From positions 196,275 to 260,274 of the forward strand of contig CACRSC010000024.1 in NCBI GenBank assembly GCA_902651635.1: 64,000 nucleotides of DNA, written 5' to 3'. How positions within the stretch are numbered: the first letter of the stretch is position 1; each line of letters starts with the position of its first letter. A program made the position numbers and the translations under genes. This document shows positions 43,824 to 54,490 of the stretch, one piece after another. This stretch comes from Mastigamoeba balamuthi. Taxonomy: Eukaryota; Evosea; Mastigamoebida; Mastigamoebidae. The notes under the pieces are model-generated. The model worked only from the letters and a program-made list of their open reading frames with translations. It was not told the DNA's origin and ran no database searches.

Positions 43824-44917
43824 ATGGCCGAGTGCGAGTGCGAGGTGTGCCTCTGCCCCTACGACCTCGGCTCGCCAGCCCTCGTCCCGCGCGTCCTGCC
43901 CTGCGGCCACACCTTCTGCTCCGCCTGCCTCGCCCGCCTCTCGCGCTGCCCCAAGTGCCGCAGCCCCTTCGCTGCCCCGCCCGGAGGCCTCCCGCGCAAC
44001 TACACCCTCATCGCCCTCCTCGATTCCCGAGATCCGCGCATCTCCCGTGAATCTCCCGTATCTCCAGATTCCAAGATTCCGCCCGGCGGAGATTCCGCGG
44101 GAGAATCTCCGCGCTGGCCCGCCTGCTGCGCCCCCTGCGGCCACTGCGGCGCCGCCCAGGCCACCGCGAGCTGCTGCGAGTGCGCCGAGCATCTGTGCGC
44201 GCCGTGCGACGCCGCGCGACACTCGGGCGGGCGGCTGTGGTGGCACAGGCGCCTGCAGGCCCCGCAGTGCCCGCGGGACCGCTGGTGCACCGCCTGCGCG
44301 GCCCTCTGCTGCGCCCGCTGCCACGCCCCGCACGCCGCCGACCTCGCCCCAGCCTCCGAGGCCGCTGCCGAGGCTCGCGCGAGGGTCGGCAGGGCTGCGG
44401 AGGCCTCGGGGGCCGCGCTGGGGGCCGCGCGGGGCGCACGCGAGGGCGTCGGGCGCGAGCGGGTGGCCGTCGCCGAGGCCGCGAGGGCTGCGGAGCGCCG
44501 CGTCGATGCCGCCTTCGAGGAGGCCGCCAGGGAGCTCGGGCGCAGGCGGGCCGTGGCCGTGGAGGCTGTGCGGGCGGCGGCAGAGGCGGCGGACGCGCAG
44601 CTGCGGGCGCAGGAGCGTAAGTCCCCGAGGCGCGGGGCGGAAAATCAATTGAAATGGGCGCTGGGGGCTGGGGGGCTTCTGCAGAGCGGATGGAGGAGGC
44701 CGAGGCAAACGCGAGGGAGGCCGAGGCGGGGGGCATGGAGGTGTGCGGGCTGGAGGGCAGCGCATCAGTGCTGCTGGGGGCCGAAGGCGCTGTGTTGCGT
44801 ATCAAGGGCGCCGCGAGGGCCCTCGCGCAGCTTGCTCAGCCGCCCGCTGCCACGGCCCAGGTGCTGCAGAGCGACCTCGACGAGGTCGTGCGCGCCGCCG
44901 TTCCCAGGCTGCTCTGA
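43824..44917 (+). CDS. TRIM-like protein: RING, B-box, coiled coil; 2 exons
   Basis: Exons 43824-44616 and 44685-44917, 341 aa. Residues 4-50 form a C3HC4 RING: C-E-V-C, PCGHTFC, CLARL, CPKC. Residues ~95-170 contain one or two B-box-like zinc folds (CAPCGHC, CCECAEHLCAPC, HSGG, and a second CTACAALCCARCH). Residues ~180-290 form an Ala/Glu/Arg-rich coiled coil. The tail has no B30.2 domain. TRIM proteins are usually E3 ubiquitin ligases. Between RING and B-box lies a 30-residue linker coded by a GAGATTC-type repeat that resembles the intron and promoter elements of this window. The 68-base intron has AATCAATTGAAAT. Confidence 0.8.
44030..44110. repeat. GAGATTC/ATCTCC short-repeat insertion inside the TRIM-like coding sequence
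   Basis: About 80 bases built of GAGATCC, CATCTCCCG, GAATCTCCCG, TATCTCCAG, GATTCC and GAGATTCCGCGGGAGAATCTCC; the last is a perfect inverted repeat. It interrupts neither frame nor RING, and codes a Ser/Pro/Asp-rich linker. The same vocabulary occurs in introns and upstream regions of other genes here. Confidence 0.6.
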
Positions 44918-45388
44918 GCGGGGCGCCGAAAGTGGTGGTGAGAACCAGCTTCCCTTTATCAAGGATGGGCCCTGGATCTATACTCGGAGAACACCACATA
45001 AATAAACCGCCGCTTCAATAAGCAATTGTGGCTGTGGTGATGATCACATCAGCAACGAGGTGAGATAAACACCAATTTTGCGGCAGACAATTGATTTCGA
45101 AATTCGCGCTGTAAATTGTCCAGAGGAAGGGTTTCCTTGGCTCACACACCGCGCCTCTTCTGCCCAACCTGGCCACCGAGCACGAGCTCACGAATCGGGC
45201 TCATGGGAGTTTCTCATGGGGCGCGATGGGGTCATTGCCGCAGCCACGCAGTTCAAGGTTGGGGTTCACTAGCGAAAGTGGTGTGACAAATAACAGAAAC
45301 TGGCTTTGTTTTTCCCCTTTGACAGTCATTTGGATACACCCTTTCGATACACACAATTCTGAAAATTCTGAGCAAGGCAAAAACAAAG
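44918..45388. other. Intergenic stretch after the TRIM-like gene
   Basis: 470 bases with no gene or repeat that I can support. Confidence 0.4.
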
Positions 45389-46640
45389 TCATTGTTTGAG
45401 AAACTCTTCCCACAAACCAAAAGCAAGGGTCTCCAGCACTTCTACCCAGTCCAAAGACTTGCCTTCTTGTTCTTGGGCAACTGTAAAAACATCATAGAGC
45501 ACTACAGTGAAAAACTCATCATCGAACGAGAGTTTGCTATCCCCCAGACGAAAGGGCCAGTACTTGTCCACCAGAAACTCGTTCATGTCATCTACAGCAG
45601 AGAACATAACTTTATAAGCAAGCCATCCTGGAGCCTCACCTGTCTGGGGATGGGCTTTGTGAGTGATGTGACACAAGGAAGTGAAAGAGATACCTTGGCT
45701 TTCTGAGAGGTTGGGTGAAGCTGAGAAGACCAGAGCCACTTTTTCCCAATATCCTTGTCAGGATCCCACACATGTACAATCGTTTCCTCTGTGTTTTCAT
45801 TATACATGGCTGCCCACTGGCCCTTTTCTCGAACTTTAACAGCAAGATACTCTGATACATGAGAAGGGAGACGGTCCTTGCGCACAGAACAGTGAAATGG
45901 GACTTTCCACTCCTCCAACAGAGTTCCAACAGCAGCAGAATAGTAATAGCTATCAGCACAGAAGATAGGTCGTTCCTCTTGTGGGATAAAGAGAGTTTGA
46001 GCCACTGAAGCTCCCACAACAGTATCCACAGTAAGAGTCTCAGTACTGTTTTGTCCAGACAGAAAGGGGAAAAAGTGTATGCAAAATGGCCAATTAGTTG
46101 TATTCAGCCGAACAACAGTCTAGTGGTGAAGTAAGAAGAGACACAAGACAGAAAAGAGGCATACAAGAGATGTCCACTGTCCTATGGGATCAGGTTTGGA
46201 CTGCACTTGTCGAATACATTCACTTGCTCCCCTCCATTTCTTCAGTTTTTCGTCCAGAATAATAGTGCTCCCCAACACCACAATACTCTCCAGGTTCTAT
46301 GTGAACTGTCAGTCAGCAACTGAAGAGAGACAGCTCACTCTGGAGAGAAGGCCTGCAGCAAGTTCTGGATGAATAAAACAGTGATTCAAATACCGAGCAA
46401 ACCGTTGATAAGACCACAGCCTGTGATGTCATAAGTGACAGAATTGAATGTGTGTGTACTTGCTGGTTGATTGAGGGTATTTTTGGCTAAAAATTTCCTT
46501 TGTCTGAGTAAAGGCCTGCCTCATCTGTCCAGTACCTGATCCACGAGGATTGCGAACAAACCGTGCTTGAATGAATACCTTGAATGCCCAGAAGGCAAGC
46601 ATATTGGCCACAGTGCACATTTGTGGTCCGCGCTGAGAAA
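45389..46640 (-). mobile_element. PiggyBac-like DDE transposase remnant
   Basis: On the minus strand, three segments fit the DDE_Tnp_1_7 (PiggyBac) pattern in order: SIVVLGSTIILDEKLKKWRG with downstream KPDPIGQW (about 46300-46180); ERPIFCADSYYYSAAVGTLLEE followed by SVRKDRLP (46029-45850); and YKVMFSAVDDMNEFLVDKYWPF (about 45640-45570). Each has an aspartate where the catalytic triad is expected. The segments lie in more than one frame with stops between them, so it is either intron-split or, more likely, dead. I did not find TTAA-flanked terminal inverted repeats. Moderate confidence in the family. Confidence 0.55.
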
Positions 46641-47030
46641 TTTACGTCAATGCCCCCATCCCCACACCACCCCCACCCCCCTGCTACACACCTGTGGGGG
46701 CATGGCCTCCTGGAGAGCTGCCACGACCTCTGCACTCATGATGAGGAGGAACACGGTCACAAGAGAGGTGTTACGCCCCACAGCACTCAGCAGGGCTCCT
46801 GCATTGCGGTCTGAGTCGACGAACTGCATGGCCCGAGAGGACATGTCCACCCAGCCCTCATCCTGGCAGTGGCGCCTATTCTGGGTGATGCGAGTGACCT
46901 TGGGCCTTGCCTCTGCGATGAGCTCCGTGATGGACTTGCACCTCTCGACCTGGCGCAGCCCTCCTTTGGTTGTGGTCCGCCACATACGCACGGCATATTT
47001 TTCTGAGAAATATCTATATCCAAAGGATGT
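46641..47030. other. Unassigned sequence between the transposase remnant and the helicase fragment
   Basis: A minus-strand open stretch (47084-46647) has protein-like character (VERCKSITELIAEARPKVTRI..., then FVDSDRNAGALLSAVGR). I could not assign it to a family. It may be part of the same mobile element or of another. Confidence 0.3.
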
Positions 47031-47205
47031 ATCCAAACGACAGGCAGACAACTGCAAGGACTGGGCTGGCACGCTTGACTTCAAGAGGCTGAAGGTCGAC
47101 CTGGTGGTTGTCGATGAGGCCCATCACTTCCCTGCCTCCAAGTGGGAGGCCATCATGAGCACAGCCAAGAGCAGCAACAGCAATACAAGTCCTAAAAAGT
47201 TGCAG
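47031..47205 (+). pseudogene. Fragment of a superfamily-2 helicase around motif II
   Basis: The plus strand codes ADNCKDWAG...LKVDLVVVDEAHHFPASKWEAIM, a clear Walker B/DEAH-type motif II with the following His-x-Pro and Trp. No Walker A exon, and none of the C-terminal helicase motifs, were found on either side. It is either a single exon of a lost gene or a piece of a mobile element. Confidence 0.5.
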
Positions 47206-48970
47206 ATTCGGCATGTGTTTATGTGCAAATCTTCAGAGCAGAATTGCATATGCTGTGATAGAGATTAACAGACAAAGCTGCAGAAAACCACAAGGCAGAA
47301 GTGCAGAATAACACACAAGAATATTGCAGCCCTGCCCACCTGCGGTTTTGCTCTGCCTTGTGGTGTGGGGATTTTGTGATCGAATCTGTGGCTGTATTTT
47401 TCTTCAGCAGTTTTTATGGGTGGGCAGTAGGACAGCTTTCATTGTGGGGAGCTAGGAGCGCCAGCTGTGGTGCTCACCCATTGCCAGGGTCAGGCTGATC
47501 TTCTGGTTTGGGATCTTAGCATGGCTGCTTGCAACTGGTGGGGAAAACGAGTGGTTGGTCATGTGGTCCTGTTCCATCAGGGCTGCTGCCACTGCTTTTG
47601 CCTCCTTTGGGGCCTTAGTTGCTGAGCTGTCATCTTCATCATCAGACTCAGTGCTAAGCTGGCTCCTTTTCATCTTCTTCATCCTTTTTTTAAAGCTGTG
47701 CAGGCTAGTGGTAGTACTGTATCCTTGTCTGCCTCTCTGCTATTGCTTAATGCATGCAGGCTCCTCGTATGAGCAGTAGTTGTACAGCTTATGGCAGCAT
47801 GTCGACTGCCACATGGAGGGCAGAAGGAACACTTGCCTATGACTCATCCAGAAGAATATCTCTGGGCAGATCATTGAGCTTCTGCACAACAAGCTGATGC
47901 AGCATCTAATGCATAACAAACAGTATCATGCACTGAAAAGGTCTGCTGAGAAGTCACCAGCTGCCAAATCCCCAAAGAAGAAGCCTTTATAAATTCTTAA
48001 TATTATCCTTCCACTTATGATCTTAATTCCATCCTCTTCTTGTAGGTGGTTCTGCTCTCAAGTTTCTCTCTGTTGTGTGCAAGATGAAGTTGTCAGTACC
48101 AGAATATCCTCTTACTGTTTCAAATCAGAACACTGTCATATATGCCATCAGGAAGAAGCTCATTGATTCTACTGAGAAGCATGACTTGCAGTACACAAGA
48201 CAGCTTAAGGAGGATTGCCTGGCTGAAATCGGCTAAGCAGATAAAACCAAGGACATGAACAGCATCCTCAGCTTCATTCATGCTGTGTTTCCACATCAGT
48301 CTTTAAGAAACAGATCCTCACAGGCCCATGTTCACTCAGCATGGACAGCTTAGAGAGTGACAAGAAAGGCAATGACAGCAGTTCAAGCAGCAGTGAGGCA
48401 CAGGAAGCAAGTCACAGTTCTGGTGACAAAGTGTCATCTGGTCATAAAGATGAGCCAGAGGTCCACTTATGCACTACCATCTGGATCTATGGCTCTGCAC
48501 TTTGTGGGCTTACCTGTATGAAAGCACATGCTGGTGGATAACAGTAGTGAAACTCACGCTTCTAGAGAGCAATCACTTCCAAACACTGTCCTGTTTGGCA
48601 GCAGGCACACACAATCAGTTGTTCTCTGCCCCTGGACCTCATGGCCAGCAGATGCCTGCACCTTGGTGCTGGCCACTGCTGTGGCACGCGGTCACGATGG
48701 CAGCGGGGTCCACGCTGCCCGCCGCCCTGTGTGCACGGGTTTCTGCGGCCATCGCCCTGTGCGTGGTCACTCTCTGCATGCACGGACTGTGTGGTGTGCG
48801 AGAAGGAGGTGCTGCACAGAGGAGATCACGAGCTGCGCGGCCCACAGCTGGAGGTTTAAGGAGCCACAGAAGATACAGAAATCGCAAATCCTGACACAAA
48901 TCGTGACGTGGATAATCCGATGGTAGACTAGTTCGATAACCGAAGTCTCTATTATCTATCGGACCACCCC
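47206..48970. other. Gene-poor stretch with decayed coding-like pieces
   Basis: Plus-strand pieces such as ALKFLSVVCKMKLSVPEYPLT...YAIRKKLIDSTEKHDLQYTRQL (48050-48230) and a Ser-rich segment (48341-48541) look like a disabled gene: the first stops in a TAA with no good donor. Minus strand 47682-47452 codes a Lys/Ser/Glu-rich piece. A C-run lies at 48967-48976. No family recognised. Confidence 0.35.
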
Positions 48971-49340
48971 CCCCCCGTGAACACTTCTCTCATTCCATCT
49001 GGTGCCTTTTCTGCTGGTTTCTGCTGCCGCGATACTGCTCACAAATCTGCGCAAAATTCTCCGCCTTTGCAGACGCACACGACTTGTGAAGGTAGGAACA
49101 ATTGCCTTGGGCAAGCCTCGTTCTCAGCCGTCGCAACTGTCAAGGTGCTGTTCCTCACCGCGAGCCCGTGGAGGGAGGACGGCCAGGAAGTCATTGGCAC
49201 GCAGGTGTGAGGGTGGAGACCTCCTTAGATCGTTCCCAGGTCACCCCAAGTTCTTCCACCTTCCTCTCGCGGAGGCGGTCACGAGGTTCGTTCCCACGAT
49301 CGCCCTTTTGGCCCTGCAACTCAGCACCCTCACAGGCGTG
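48971..49340. other. Stretch without recognised features
   Basis: Open frames exist but show no domain, motif or conserved composition. I regard them as accidental. Confidence 0.4.
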
Positions 49341-49344
49341 TCAT

Positions 49345-49490
49345 CCGAGACATCGGAGGATGATTTCATCCAGCGGACATCTTCATCCAGCTGGTTAATT
49401 TATCCAGGCCGGATGAATTCATCCAGCCCTGATAAATCATCCAGCCTGGATGATTTGTCCAGCCTGGATGAATTTATCCAGGCTGGTGTT
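49345..49490. repeat. Cluster of GGATGAATTCATCC-type palindromes, copy 1
   Basis: At least eight ATCCAG or CTGGAT half-sites within 145 bases, several paired as perfect or near-perfect palindromes (GGATGAATTCATCC at 49411-49424, GATAAATCATCC, GGATGATTTGTCC, GGATGAATTTATCC). A second cluster lies at 51280-51370. The region is compatible with a set of short hairpins or with binding sites for a dimeric protein. Confidence 0.7.
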
Positions 49491-50400
49491 TGTGAACAGA
49501 AATCAGAAGGTCTTTTCTTTATGACTGGAAAGAACAGACAATTGACAGTCTCAAAGGTGCATTTCCTCCCGTTTCTTGACCTTATATCTCTCTTGGGACT
49601 GAGAGCTGGACCACTGCATAGTTGGGCGAAGTAATTCCGATTCCCAGTTTCTAACATGTATACTGTTTATCAGTATGTTAAATTTTATTTCTGAATGATC
49701 TCATAAAACCCTGGATCTGGTGCAGAGTGGAAAAACAGAAAATCTGTGAGACTGTATAGCATCTTCAATCTGAATCAGACCATATGTAAACTTCAATTTT
49801 CCTGTCATGAATGTGCCAGTTGGGCTTAACAGAGTATCTATGACCTGCAAGGATAACAAGATTGAAATTCAAACAAAATCCTGTGGTTTTGCAGGCTCCT
49901 TAAGGCCACTGACTTGATCAATAAAATGAAAAAGTTTAAAGATCCCCGAATGACTATAGATAGAAGAAACTCGGGACATAACAGCACTGATCAAGTTAGA
50001 CTTGATATTCTTGTAAGTATAAAGATAAATACTTCAGTTCTGCATGATATCATAGACTTCTTATTTCTTCACTGCAATCTCACTAAAGACTATGCAATTT
50101 CTTAATTCTGTAGAGTGTTTTTGCCCAGGAATCACTATCTGGCAACTCTGTGGATAATGCAGTCAATTCAGGTTAAAGACATAACTAATCAAATAGTATC
50201 AAAATCGAAAATCGAAAATCATCGTTTCCCAGAACTAATCAAATAGTACAAAACAAGATAATCCTTGATTTCTTCTTGCAAAGATAGTGGAATGAAAAGG
50301 CAATGTAATAATACACTATGCCACTGAGAGGCAGTGAGATTGTAATTAATATAACCACAGAACTGGGCACACTGTTGTGAGCTTTAGTGTAACAAATGAA
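49491..50400. other. AT-rich stretch without recognised features
   Basis: AT-rich, with a short direct repeat AACTAATCAAATAGTA (about 50185 and 50233) and a triple TCGAAAA run between the two copies. No gene seen. Confidence 0.4.
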
Positions 50401-50640
50401 ATATCTGTGTAGTGGCACGTAGCAGACCATCCGCTATGCACTGCTACACAGATACCCTCCACTACACTGCATAGCAAAACGCACTTGAGCACATTTCGCT
50501 ATGTGACATAGCAGAGGTTGCTATGTAGCGACACGTAGCGAACCATCTGCTATACACCGCTACACAGATATCCTTCGCTACGCTGCATAGTGAAACGTGC
50601 TTGAGCGCCTTCCGCTACATGGCATAGCAGAGAGTATCTG
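50401..50640. repeat. Two tandem ~118-bp units rich in GCTA...TAGC inverted repeats
   Basis: Unit 1 (about 50407-50516) and unit 2 (about 50525-50632) align over their whole length: GTAGYGRCACGTAGC at the start, CTACACAGATAYCC in the middle, RTAGYRAAACG, CTTGAGC, and CATAGCAGAG at the end. Each unit contains GCTATG/CATAGC and CGCTAC/GTAGCG pairs able to form hairpins. No coding potential. Confidence 0.8.
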
Positions 50641-51558
50641 CATCTCACCCCACTATTGATGTCATTTAACAGTATTTTCGAAGGTTTTAAAATGGTGTGC
50701 ATCAAGGACACGCTGTGCAAAACCCCCACCAAGAAGCACAAGGATAAGCCAAGGACAAGAACAAGGGCTGCACTGGGCCATTTATCACTGTGATACCTGT
50801 TCATTTCATTGGGCACAGTGCACACTGGAGTTCATCATTGCTGTCTCTGGGCATCTATGAGAGTGTATTGAATCTCAACTATGGAAGTAGGAAGAAGGAG
50901 TGATCATCTTCACCCTTTTTCACCTCTAAGCAACTGACGGTGATGTGTTGTGTATGTGGCTCACCAGTGTGTGTATGTTGGAAACCACAAAAATGTCTTG
51001 GAGGCCCAAACATGAAGAAAAGAAGACATAGGGCACTGCACAACAGAAGGCCAACACAGAGTGCTGGACTGTAGTAACAACTGTATGGCAGGGTCGTACC
51101 GATGCTGAGCCAAACGCAAAAAGAGGTGTGGAGATATTTGTGAGTGATTTTTGTATCAACCATGGGCAAATCTGTGATTTCAGACATGCACGTGGACACA
51201 ACTCTGTTGCCTTACCATGTCACCAAGCTTTGATTAGGGATATGTTCCTTTCTTCAAATCAAGCCCGTTCACTGATGGCTAAATCATCCAGCTTGGCTGT
51301 TTTCATCCAGAGTGGATAACCTTATCCACTCCGGATAACTCATCCTTGGTGGACAAATTCATCCTCCATCGTCCCCAAGTCCGTCGAGGTCTGCCATGCG
51401 GAGATAGCTGGGGCTGTTGGTTGAAACTCACACGCAATTTGCAAGTGGATATCCTTGGTTGTGACATTACGGGAATCAATGTCCTCTCAGAACAGAGCGG
51501 GGCTTCTCTGTTGCGCCCCTCAAAAGTGATCTATGTTCGAATTCTCTTCTCGGAGCAC
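50641..51558. other. Gene-poor stretch up to the third DUF4419 stop, including palindrome cluster 2
   Basis: No gene is supportable. 51280-51370 repeats the ATCCAG/GGATAA vocabulary of 49345-49490 (ATCATCCAGCTTGG, CATCCAGAGTGGATAACC, TATCCACTCCGGATAA, ATTCATCC). Confidence 0.45.
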
Positions 51559-53017
51559 TCAGTTTGCGAGCAGCTTGAAGAGGCCCTCGTCGCGGATCTC
51601 GTACTGCAGCTGCCCGTAGCACGGCAGCAGGAACACGCCGTCGTCGCTCAGCGTGCTGTAGAACAGCCCCGTGCACATGCAGAACATCCTGCCGCTCTCC
51701 TCGTTGCGCCACGCCACGCGCCCCATGTGCGTCGGGAAGTCCAGCACGTTGTCCAGCACGCGCGCCCACTTGGCCACGGCATCCCCGTCCGCCGTCCTCT
51801 CCCCGTGATTGCCCATCTCGCGGTACTGCAGTGGTCTCGTGTCTGTGAGTGCTTTGTCTGTTCAATTGATCGGTGCTTGCGCCGACCTCGGGCTCCTTGG
51901 CTTTGACAAAGTAGAGGCGGGACAGCCAGCCGCGGCAGTAGTAGGGGTGGCCGCTGCCGCAGCTGGCGGTGATCCAGAAGCAGGCGGAGAAGAAGGTCTG
52001 AGCGGCCTCTGCGTTGGCCCGCACGGACATGTCGCAGTGCGCGTACGCGTCAACCTCGCGCACGAGCCCCGCGACGTCCCTGCAGTACCCCGCAAACTGC
52101 GTCGTCCGCGGCGTGTTGCACGCGGTCACGTGGTCCGCCAGCTCGAGGCACATGGCCGCCAGGCGCTGCCACTCGTCGCTGCCCCCGTCGATCCGGAAGT
52201 GCGGAATGCCGCACATAAAACTGTGCAGAGGCGGAAATCAATTGAATTCTGCACAAACCGGAATCATTGGAGACGCGCACGTCATGTAGTCGTAGTAGGG
52301 GCTGGCGGCGGCAGCGAGGGCCGAGGCAGCGGCCTGGTGGTAGCCGGGGCCGGCAGAGGCGAAGTCGCTGTGGGCCACGAGCTCCGCGACGCGCCTGTCG
52401 CTCATGCGCTGCGCCACGCTGCTCGCCAGCCGCTCCAGTGGCATCGGCTGGTCCACCTCGCCCACCAGCACCCTCACCAGCTCCTTGCCGCCGCCCGCAG
52501 CGCTCGCGAAGAGGGGCCTGTAGGCCAGCGGGGCTGCGATGGTCTCGCGGGCCAACTCCGAGGCCACAGTGAGCCACACGAGGTCGGGGCGCAGCACGCA
52601 GCCCTTCTCCTGCGCCCAGCACGCGTACACGTACCACGCCAGCCCCTGGTGTCCGTGCGCCGCCGTCCCCTCGGCCTCGACGGCGCCGGCGTCCCTGGGG
52701 GCGTCGCAGGGCCACAGCCGCGCCGACCTGAGCTCCGCGGACCCCCGCAGGCCCTCGGCGATGCTCCCTGCGAACCCGCTGTGCGGCAGGCCAGCGGTGG
52801 CAGCGCCGACCTCGCGTGCCGCGGGGTCCGGGGCCCGGGAGGAGCGCATGGTGTTGAGGAGGACGCTGGAGGGCCTGCAGGGGGGCGCTGGCGGCGCTGG
52901 CGACTGCGCGTTGTCGACGGGGCGCCCGAAGTCGGGCACAAACTGGTGCCGCTCGTAGACGGGGGCCTTGTGGGGCGCCAGACGCTCGGCGAGGGCCTTG
53001 CCTGTGAGGAATGACAT
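51559..53017 (-). CDS. DUF4419-family protein, copy 3, complete, 3 exons
   Basis: Exons 53017-52281, 52220-51887 and 51825-51559, 445 aa. Same landmarks as copy 2: LTGKALAERLAP near the start, DNAQSPAPPAPPC, LRPDLVWLTVASELARET, HSDFASAGPGYHQAAA, CGIPHFRIDGGSDEW, GSGHPYYCRGWLSRLYF, HMGRVAWRNEESGRMFC and a C-terminal LKLLAN. Exon 2 has exactly the same length as in copy 2 (334 nt) and the same phase. Exon 3 is slightly longer at its start (YREMGNHGERTADGDAV). The opposite orientation from copies 1 and 2 shows that the family spread by more than simple tandem duplication. Function unknown. Both introns carry a CAATTGA element. Confidence 0.88.
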
Positions 53018-53651
53018 GCTGTAGTGCGGTGGTCTGCTGCTGGGTGCGAGTTAACTGTGGGTCGCTGATTTTGGGTTCTGGCCGTGCTGTGGGGTGCTGT
53101 TCACTTTATCGTAACGTTTCCGTAACGGCTTTGAAAAATTGGGTGTCGTTATTTGATTGAACTTCAAGTTCCTCGTCTCTGAAGTACCGTGTGCGGCTGC
53201 TGTGAAGAAGCGGGTGGCAGTTCCCAGCCCTCACTCGACCGATTCCCTCGTGTGAGCCCTGCGATGCGCTCGGCACCGCAGCACGTGCTTCGCCTCGGGC
53301 AGGGCCCAGCCCCTGCTGGAGATCATGGCCACACCACTAAGGCTGCCCAGCGGGTAGCTGTGGGAACCAAGTGAATGCGAATGAAGCTGCAGAGGTAAGG
53401 GGCCGGTAGATGTATCGCACGAGGCTCGCCAGTGCTCTCACAACTGCAGGTGCCCGTCCTGGGGTGACGCGGGTTTCAGGTTTCCTTACAGATATCTGGG
53501 GGCAGATATCTCGCCTGTTCAGGGGAATGAATCTGCTGTCACTGGTGGATCTGTCCGGGGGTTCAGTTTCGTCTTTTTTCATTCAGTTTGTTGTGTTGGA
53601 CAGCAGCAGCAGCCCACTGCTTTGTTGTGCCGAATTCGAGCGACAGGCGCC
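53018..53651. promoter_or_regulatory. Divergent region between DUF4419 copy 3 and CaaX protein 1
   Basis: 634 bases with no convincing gene. Near 53489-53512 the sequence CAGATATCTGGGGGCAGATATCTCGCC contains two AGATATCT palindromes, the GATAT-type box seen upstream of other genes. Confidence 0.4.
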
Positions 53652-54490
53652 ATGCCGATCACAGTGCACGCGGAGGGCTGGGGGGCAGTGCGACTGGGGC
53701 CAGCGCCGCCGGGGTGGGACGAGTCGGACGCGCCCGCCATGAACATGAAGGTGAAGCTCGACGGCATGAGCCGCACCAGCGCCAAGCGCAGCACCGCCCA
53801 GATCGCCATGACGTGCTTCTGGAAGCCCACAGAGGAGGCCCAGATCATCGTCAGCCCTGCCCCGGGGTGCGTCCCCCTCTCTGCCTTCTGCCCTCTGCCC
53901 CAGGGGTTCAGGGGGTTGGTCCCTTCGTTCTTTCCGTCATCCTTTCATTCCCCTCGCATTCTGAAACTTATGTGCACTGTTTTCGCTTAGCACGAGCACA
54001 CCCAAGCGGGTCCTCACACGAACTGCGACGTTGCGATGAACAGAGCAGAGCCCATTCAACATTCTTTAAATTGAAACTGATTATTCCGCTGCAAGTTCAG
54101 CCGAAGCCAGGAGGGAATTAAGGGAATTGGGGAGGTCAATCAGTTGAATTACGCAGGCAGGGGATAACACGATGTGGGGCGTGCTCTGTGGTCTTCGCTG
54201 TGGCCTGCAGGTGGGGGCTGAGGGCGCAGGGGGGAGAGAGCACAACGTACCAGCAGGTGTTCGACATCTTCGCCGCGCAGGCCTCTGGGTGCGGGCACTT
54301 GGTGCGCGTCGAGCTGCAGCGGGTCTCTGTGGCCGGGTGCCAAGTGGACCTTGCGACCCGCGTGGGCACGACGCCCAAGTTCCGCCTCGAGTGGCTGCAG
54401 CACACGGAGATGACGACAGAGGACATCAAGGCTTTCAGGTCCGCACCTCATATAACGAGGAGCAGCACCTGCTCCTGCCTCCTGCTCTGA
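53652..54490 (+). CDS. Small unknown protein with C-terminal CaaX box (CLLL), member 1 of a tandem pair
   Basis: Exons 53652-53866 and 54211-54490, 164 aa; the GG|G phase join gives PAPGWGLRAQGG. No family recognised. Landmarks shared with member 2: GPAPPGWDESD, MTCFWKPTEE, GWGL...GG...TTYQQVFDIFAAQ, VRVELQRV, VGTTPKFRLEWLQ. The protein ends Cys-Leu-Leu-Leu, a CaaX box with terminal Leu, which favours geranylgeranylation and membrane attachment. There is no signal peptide or helix. A small soluble signalling or adaptor protein, lipid-anchored on a cytosolic membrane face, is inferred. The intron starts GTGCGT. Two GATAT palindromes lie 140 bases upstream. Confidence 0.75.

Noticed and set aside
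46647-47084. A Fanzor/TnpB-like RuvC III motif (VDSDRNAGALLS) on the minus strand
   Set aside because: Only one weak motif fits. No zinc-ribbon cysteines, RuvC I or RuvC II segments were found around it, and a helicase motif II lies adjacent on the opposite strand. Left unassigned.
49002-49634. A 210-codon open frame across the palindrome cluster
   Set aside because: No start context, no domain, and its C-terminal part is simply the translated ATCCAG/GGATGA repeat.
50401-50640. CRISPR-like repeat array
   Set aside because: Only two long units of ~118 bp with no unique spacers, in a eukaryotic genome. It is a tandem duplication with internal hairpins.
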